Shown: positions 60,538 through 64,000 of the stretch, in pieces
Numbering within the stretch: the stretch's first letter is position 1
Layout of the letters: every line of letters begins with the position of its first letter
Assembly (NCBI RefSeq): GCF_026625765.1
Contig: NZ_CP113062.1
Coordinates: forward strand, 434,001-498,000
Origin: Frigoribacterium sp. SL97
Lineage (GTDB): Bacteria > Actinomycetota > Actinomycetes > Actinomycetales > Microbacteriaceae
DNA: 64,000 nucleotides
Reading direction: 5' to 3'
Notes under the pieces: model-generated
Databases searched by the model: none
The model's input: only the letters and a program-made list of their open reading frames with translations
What the model was told of the DNA's origin: nothing
Made by a program: the position numbers and the translations under genes

Positions 60538-63027
60538 ATGTTCGAGAGATTCACCGACCGTGCCCGTCGCGTCGTCGTCCTCGCCCAAGAAGAGGCGAAG
60601 ATGCTGAACCACAACTACATCGGCACCGAGCACATCCTGCTCGGTCTGATCCACGAGGGCGAAGGCGTCGCCGCCAAGGCCCTCGAGTCGCTGGGCATCT
60701 CGCTCGACGCCGTGCGCGAGCAGGTGCAAGACATCATCGGCCAGGGCCAGCAGCAGCCGACCGGCCACATCCCCTTCACGCCTCGTGCGAAGAAGGTCCT
60801 CGAGCTGAGCCTGCGCGAGGCGCTGCAGCTCGGCCACAACTACATCGGCACCGAGCACATCCTGCTCGGCCTCATCCGCGAGGGTGAAGGAGTCGCCGCC
60901 CAGGTGCTCGTGAAGCTCGGCGCCGACCTCAACCGGGTCCGCCAGCAGGTCATCCAGCTCCTCTCCGGCTACCAGGGGAAAGAGGCGGTGGCCGTGGGCG
61001 GCGAACAGACCCAGGGCGCGCAGGGCGGCAGCCAGGTGCTCGACCAGTTCGGTCGCAACCTTACGCAGGCCGCGCGCGACAACAAGCTCGACCCGGTCAT
61101 CGGGCGCGAGAAAGAGATGGAGCGGGTCATGCAGATCCTCTCCCGTCGCTCCAAGAACAACCCCGTCCTGATCGGTGAGCCCGGCGTCGGCAAGACCGCC
61201 GTCGTCGAGGGCCTGGCCCAGGCGATCGTCAAGGGCGAGGTCCCCGAGACGCTGAAGGACAAGCAGCTCTACTCGCTCGACCTCGGCTCGCTCATCGCCG
61301 GCAGCCGTTACCGCGGTGACTTCGAGGAGCGCCTGAAGAAGGTCACCAAAGAGATCCGCACGCGCGGCGACATCATCGTCTTCATCGACGAGATCCACAC
61401 CCTCGTGGGTGCGGGTGCCGCCGAGGGTGCCATCGACGCCGCGTCGATCCTCAAGCCGCTGCTCGCCCGTGGCGAGCTGCAGACGATCGGTGCGACCACG
61501 CTCGACGAGTACCGCAAGCACTTCGAGAAGGACGCCGCCCTCGAGCGCCGCTTCCAGCCCGTGCAGGTCAACGAGCCCTCGCTGCCCCACGCGATCAACA
61601 TCCTCAAGGGGCTGCGCGACAAGTACGAGGCCTTCCACAAGGTGTCCATCACCGACGGCGCCATCGTCGCGGCGGCGAACCTCGCCGACCGTTACGTCAG
61701 CGACCGGTTCCTGCCCGACAAGGCCATCGACCTGATCGACGAGGCCGGCGCCCGCCTGCGTCTGTCGATCCTGTCCGCACCGCCCGAGCTGCGCGAGTTC
61801 GACGAGCGCATCGCCGGCGTCCGCGGCCAGAAAGAGGGCGCGATCGAGGACCAGGACTTCGAGAAGGCCGCCTCGTTGCGCGACGAAGAGAAGAAGCTGC
61901 TCGGTGAGCGCCTCCGCCTCGAGAAGACGTGGCGTTCGGGCGAGGCCGGAGCCGGCGGAACCGTCGACGAGGGCATCATCGCCGAGGTCCTGGCCCAGGC
62001 CACGGGCATCCCGGTCTTCAAGCTCACCGAAGAAGAGACCTCGCGTCTCGTCTTCATGGAGAAGGCCCTGCACCAGCGCGTCATCGGACAAGAGCAGGCC
62101 ATCGCGGCCCTCTCGAAGACCATCCGCCGCACGCGTGCCGGCCTGAAGGACCCGAAGCGTCCCTCCGGGTCGTTCATCTTCGCCGGGCCCACCGGTGTCG
62201 GCAAGACCGAGCTGGCCAAGGCGCTCGCCGAGTTCCTGTTCGACGACGAGGGCGCGCTGATCTCGCTCGACATGTCCGAGTACGGCGAGAAGCACACCGT
62301 CTCGCGACTGTTCGGTGCCCCTCCCGGGTTCGTCGGCTTCGAAGAAGGCGGGCAGCTGACCGAGAAGGTCCGTCGCAAGCCGTTCTCCGTGGTGCTGTTC
62401 GACGAGATCGAGAAGGCCCACCCCGACATCTTCAACTCGCTGTTGCAGGTGCTCGAAGAGGGTCGTCTCACCGACGGTCAGGGTCGTGTCGTCGACTTCA
62501 AGAACACGGTCATCATCATGACGACCAACCTCGGCACGAAGGACATCACCGGCGGCCCCGTCGGCTTCCAGATCGAGGGCGACACGGCGACCTCCTACGA
62601 GCGCATGCGTTCGAAGGTCACCGAAGAGCTCAAGAAGCACTTCAAGCCGGAGTTCCTGAACCGCGTCGACGAGACGATCGTGTTCCCGCAGCTCAACCAA
62701 GAAGAGCTGCTGCAGATCGTCGACCTGTTCATCAAGCGCCTGTCCGACCGTCTGCTCGACCGCGACATGACGGCCGTCCTCTCGCAGTCCGCGAAAGAGC
62801 GGCTCATCGAGATCGGGTTCGACCCGTCGCTCGGTGCCCGGCCGCTGCGTCGTGCGATCCAGCACGAGGTCGAGGACCGTCTGTCCGAGCGCATCCTGCA
62901 GGGTGAGCTCAACGCGGGCGACCACGTCCAGGTCGACTTCGTCGACGGAGAGTTCACCTTCGCCACCTCGCGTCAGCCGGGTCGCGAAGAGGTCCTCGTG
63001 GGCGACGCCCCCGAGCTCGAGAGCTAG
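60538..63027 (+). CDS. clpC: ATP-dependent Clp protease ATP-binding subunit ClpC
   Basis: Hexameric AAA+ unfoldase feeding ClpP. 829 residues: two Clp-N repeats (HNYIGTEHILLGLIHEGEGV at about 25 and a second copy at about 100) and AAA-1 with Walker A GEPGVGKTAVVEG (about 215) and Walker B IIVFIDEIHTLVG. A UVR/middle domain (about 415-460, EDQDFEKAASLRDEEKK) follows, then AAA-2 with GPTGVGKTELAKALAEF and VVLFDEIEKAHPDIFN. The ClpP loop reads TTNLGTKD-ITGGPVGF. AGGGAG precedes the ATG. A terminator follows. Confidence 0.97.
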   Translation: MFERFTDRARRVVVLAQEEAKMLNHNYIGTEHILLGLIHEGEGVAAKALESLGISLDAVREQVQDIIGQGQQQPTGHIPFTPRAKKVLELSLREALQLGHNYIGTEHILLGLIREGEGVAAQVLVKLGADLNRVRQQVIQLLSGYQGKEAVAVGGEQTQGAQGGSQVLDQFGRNLTQAARDNKLDPVIGREKEMERVMQILSRRSKNNPVLIGEPGVGKTAVVEGLAQAIVKGEVPETLKDKQLYSLDLGSLIAGSRYRGDFEERLKKVTKEIRTRGDIIVFIDEIHTLVGAGAAEGAIDAASILKPLLARGELQTIGATTLDEYRKHFEKDAALERRFQPVQVNEPSLPHAINILKGLRDKYEAFHKVSITDGAIVAAANLADRYVSDRFLPDKAIDLIDEAGARLRLSILSAPPELREFDERIAGVRGQKEGAIEDQDFEKAASLRDEEKKLLGERLRLEKTWRSGEAGAGGTVDEGIIAEVLAQATGIPVFKLTEEETSRLVFMEKALHQRVIGQEQAIAALSKTIRRTRAGLKDPKRPSGSFIFAGPTGVGKTELAKALAEFLFDDEGALISLDMSEYGEKHTVSRLFGAPPGFVGFEEGGQLTEKVRRKPFSVVLFDEIEKAHPDIFNSLLQVLEEGRLTDGQGRVVDFKNTVIIMTTNLGTKDITGGPVGFQIEGDTATSYERMRSKVTEELKKHFKPEFLNRVDETIVFPQLNQEELLQIVDLFIKRLSDRLLDRDMTAVLSQSAKERLIEIGFDPSLGARPLRRAIQHEVEDRLSERILQGELNAGDHVQVDFVDGEFTFATSRQPGREEVLVGDAPELES

Positions 63028-63101
63028 GCGCGACACCAGCACGACGGCAACACCTGCGCGACAGCACTACCGAAGGAGGCGCGGGTCGCCTTCGACGCCC
63101 A

Positions 63102-63129
63102 GGGCGGTCTCCCACTGTGGAGGCCGCCC
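63102..63129 (+). terminator. Terminator after clpC
   Basis: GGGCGGTCTCC and GGAGGCCGCCC pair over 11 bases (one G-U) with a 6-base loop, followed by TTCGG. A second small hairpin CGAAGG...CCTTCG (63071-63094) just upstream contains a 12-mer copy. Confidence 0.65.
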
Positions 63130-63165
63130 TTCGGCGTACCCGGGGCCGGGTCGCGAACGCGTCGC

Positions 63166-63171
63166 TAGGCT
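63166..63171 (+). promoter_or_regulatory. -10 element TAGGCT of the acetyltransferase gene
   Basis: TAGGCT lies about 48 bases before the ATG. A CCGCGCCTCCTC copy (63182-63193) lies in the short 5' leader, ahead of the GAGGGAG ribosome binding site. Confidence 0.45.
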
Positions 63172-63218
63172 GGGCGGCGGCCCGCGCCTCCTCGGGTCGT
63201 GGTCTTCGAGGGAGTCCC

Positions 63219-63824
63219 ATGTCAGATGCGGCAGACGCGCCCACCGGTGCCGACGGACTCGTCGGTGCCGACGCGCTCGGGGGTGCCGACGCGCTCGTCG
63301 GTGCCGACCGGCACGGCATCACGGTGCGGAACGCGGTCGTGAGTGACGTGCCGCACATCCAGCGGCTGTGCGAGCCGTTCGTGCAGAAGCGCATCCTGCT
63401 GGGCAAGGACCTTGTGACGCTGTACGGCGACGTCCAGGAGTTCCAGATCGCGGTCGGGCCCGACGGGGTGCCGATCGGCTGCGGCGCGCTGCACGTCATG
63501 TGGGACGACCTGGCCGAAGTGCGCACGCTCGCCCTCGACGCCGCATGGATTCGCAAGGGGGTCGGCCACCGCCTCCTCGAGTCGCTCGAAGGGGCGGCCC
63601 GCCGGCTCGAGATCGGCCGACTGTTCTGCCTGACGTTCGAGGTCGACTTCTTCGAGAAGCACGGCTACTTCAACGTCGGCGACGAGGGGCTCGTGCCGCC
63701 GGACGTCTACGGCGAGCTCGTGCGCTCGACCGACGAGGGCGTGGCGGAGTTCCTCGACCTGGCGCGGGTGAAGCCGAACACGCTCGGCAACTCACGGATG
63801 CTCAAGGCGCTGCCCGCGCTGTAG
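63219..63824 (+). CDS. GNAT acetyltransferase, ArgA-like (amino-acid N-acetyltransferase)
   Basis: 201 residues. About 30 N-terminal residues are a Gly-Ala-Asp-rich repeat (GADGLVGADALGGADALVGA). The GNAT core follows: ITVRNAVVSDVPHIQRLCEP, GCGALHVMWDDLAEVRTLAL, the acetyl-CoA loop RKGVGHRLLESL and FEVDFFEKHGYFNV. The V-x-H-I-x-x-L start and the GCGALHVMWDDLAEVR strand resemble short ArgA-type N-acetylglutamate synthases, which make N-acetylglutamate for arginine synthesis. GAGGGAG precedes the ATG. Another GNAT substrate is possible. Confidence 0.75.
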   Translation: MSDAADAPTGADGLVGADALGGADALVGADRHGITVRNAVVSDVPHIQRLCEPFVQKRILLGKDLVTLYGDVQEFQIAVGPDGVPIGCGALHVMWDDLAEVRTLALDAAWIRKGVGHRLLESLEGAARRLEIGRLFCLTFEVDFFEKHGYFNVGDEGLVPPDVYGELVRSTDEGVAEFLDLARVKPNTLGNSRMLKALPAL

Positions 63825-63857
63825 TCGTCGTAGCCCGAGCCCACGATCACCGTGGCC

Positions 63858-63919
63858 GGTCGAGTGGTCCCGAATCGTCCCTCGACGCGCTGGGAAGGAC
63901 GATTCGGGACCACTCGACC
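63858..63919. repeat. 62-bp perfect palindrome with CGAGTGG ends between convergent genes
   Basis: GGTCGAGTGGTCCCGAATCG plus TCC pairs perfectly over 23 bases with its complement around a 16-base loop (63881-63896). Measured between CGAGTGG and CCACTCG it is 57 bp, almost the same length and ends as the three 56-bp elements, but with a different interior. Confidence 0.9.
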
Positions 63920-63947
63920 CGCGCCTCCTGGGCTCGCGGGCTTCTCG

Positions 63948-64000
63948 CTAGCCGAGGGCCTTGAGGAGGTCTTCCGGGTTGGCGGCCATGGTGTGCGGGC
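63948..64000 (-). CDS. C-terminal end of an unidentified protein, truncated by window edge
   Basis: Minus-strand frame entering from the window end and stopping with TAG; the last residues are PHTMAANPEDLLKALG. Too short to identify. It is convergent with the acetyltransferase gene across the palindrome and a 12-mer copy. Confidence 0.45.
   Translation of the reverse strand, partial: PHTMAANPEDLLKALG

Overview
The window is chromosomal DNA of a high-GC Gram-positive bacterium (roughly 70% G+C by eye, strong G/C third-codon bias, many GTG starts). The gene content and order point to the Actinobacteria, most likely family Microbacteriaceae; the genus cannot be fixed from sequence alone. The order ppa-tilS-hpt-ftsH-folP-folB-folK-DUF3180, then a DUF2520 protein, lysS and clpC, matches the conserved actinobacterial chromosome. 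No rRNA, insertion sequence, prophage, CRISPR array or replication origin was seen.

Layout. 1-7,470: end of a GntR-like regulator, an orphan LacI regulator, a MATE exporter with an NCS2 uracil/xanthine permease, an M13 metallopeptidase and a beta-lactamase-fold protein that lacks its catalytic residues. 7,518-20,289: heme biosynthesis. hemA is on the minus strand; hemE, hemY/cgoX, hemQ, hemH/cpfC, hemC, hemD, hemB and hemL are on the plus strand, mostly with 1-4 base overlaps. A three-gene membrane/stress cassette (YtxH-like, holin-superfamily, DUF3618) sits inside the series, and an unannotated 32-codon cysteine-rich reading frame lies between hemH and hemC. The set matches the coproporphyrin-dependent route. 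20,524-28,605: an ABC ATPase with a GntR regulator, AcuI-type reductase, flotillin with a frameshifted NfeD partner, 6-phosphofructokinase, a Pro/Gln-rich membrane protein, a PPOX-fold protein and tRNA hydroxylase TrhO. 28,707-40,304: a double GntR protein, an LCP ligase, a frameshifted sugar transferase, a DNA glycosylase, MarR, a doubly frameshifted and active-site-degenerate PutA, an Lrp/AsnC regulator with a dimethylarginase-like enzyme, and a membrane glycosyltransferase. 40,393-40,737: tRNA-Phe, tRNA-Asp and tRNA-Glu. 41,075-54,697: M23 peptidase, then the ppa to lysS housekeeping block; folE is missing from its usual place between ftsH and folP. 54,855-64,000: a small membrane protein, a primary-like sigma factor with unusual region 4.2, a DUF559/AbiEi-like gene bracketed by 56-bp palindromes, RIO kinase, NAD kinase, clpC, an ArgA-like acetyltransferase and the end of one more gene.

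The most striking feature is repeated sequence rather than a single gene. (i) A 12-mer, GAGGAGGCGCGG or CAGGAGGCGCGG and its complement, occurs more than twenty times on both strands, between genes and inside them; in genes it is often read as Arg-Ala-Ser-Ser. Inverted pairs of it form hairpins downstream of lysS and between the RIO kinase and NAD kinase genes. (ii) Long palindromes occupy several spacers between convergent genes, including a loopless perfect 68-bp palindrome and a family of about 56 bp with CGAGTGG/CCACTCG ends.

Four reading-frame breaks (nfeD, sugar transferase, putA twice) are each explained by one missing G or C, three of them in five-base homopolymers. This suggests sequencing or assembly error unless confirmed otherwise. 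Many genes carry a TAnnnT -10 element exactly 6-8 bases before the start codon, which suggests leaderless mRNAs.
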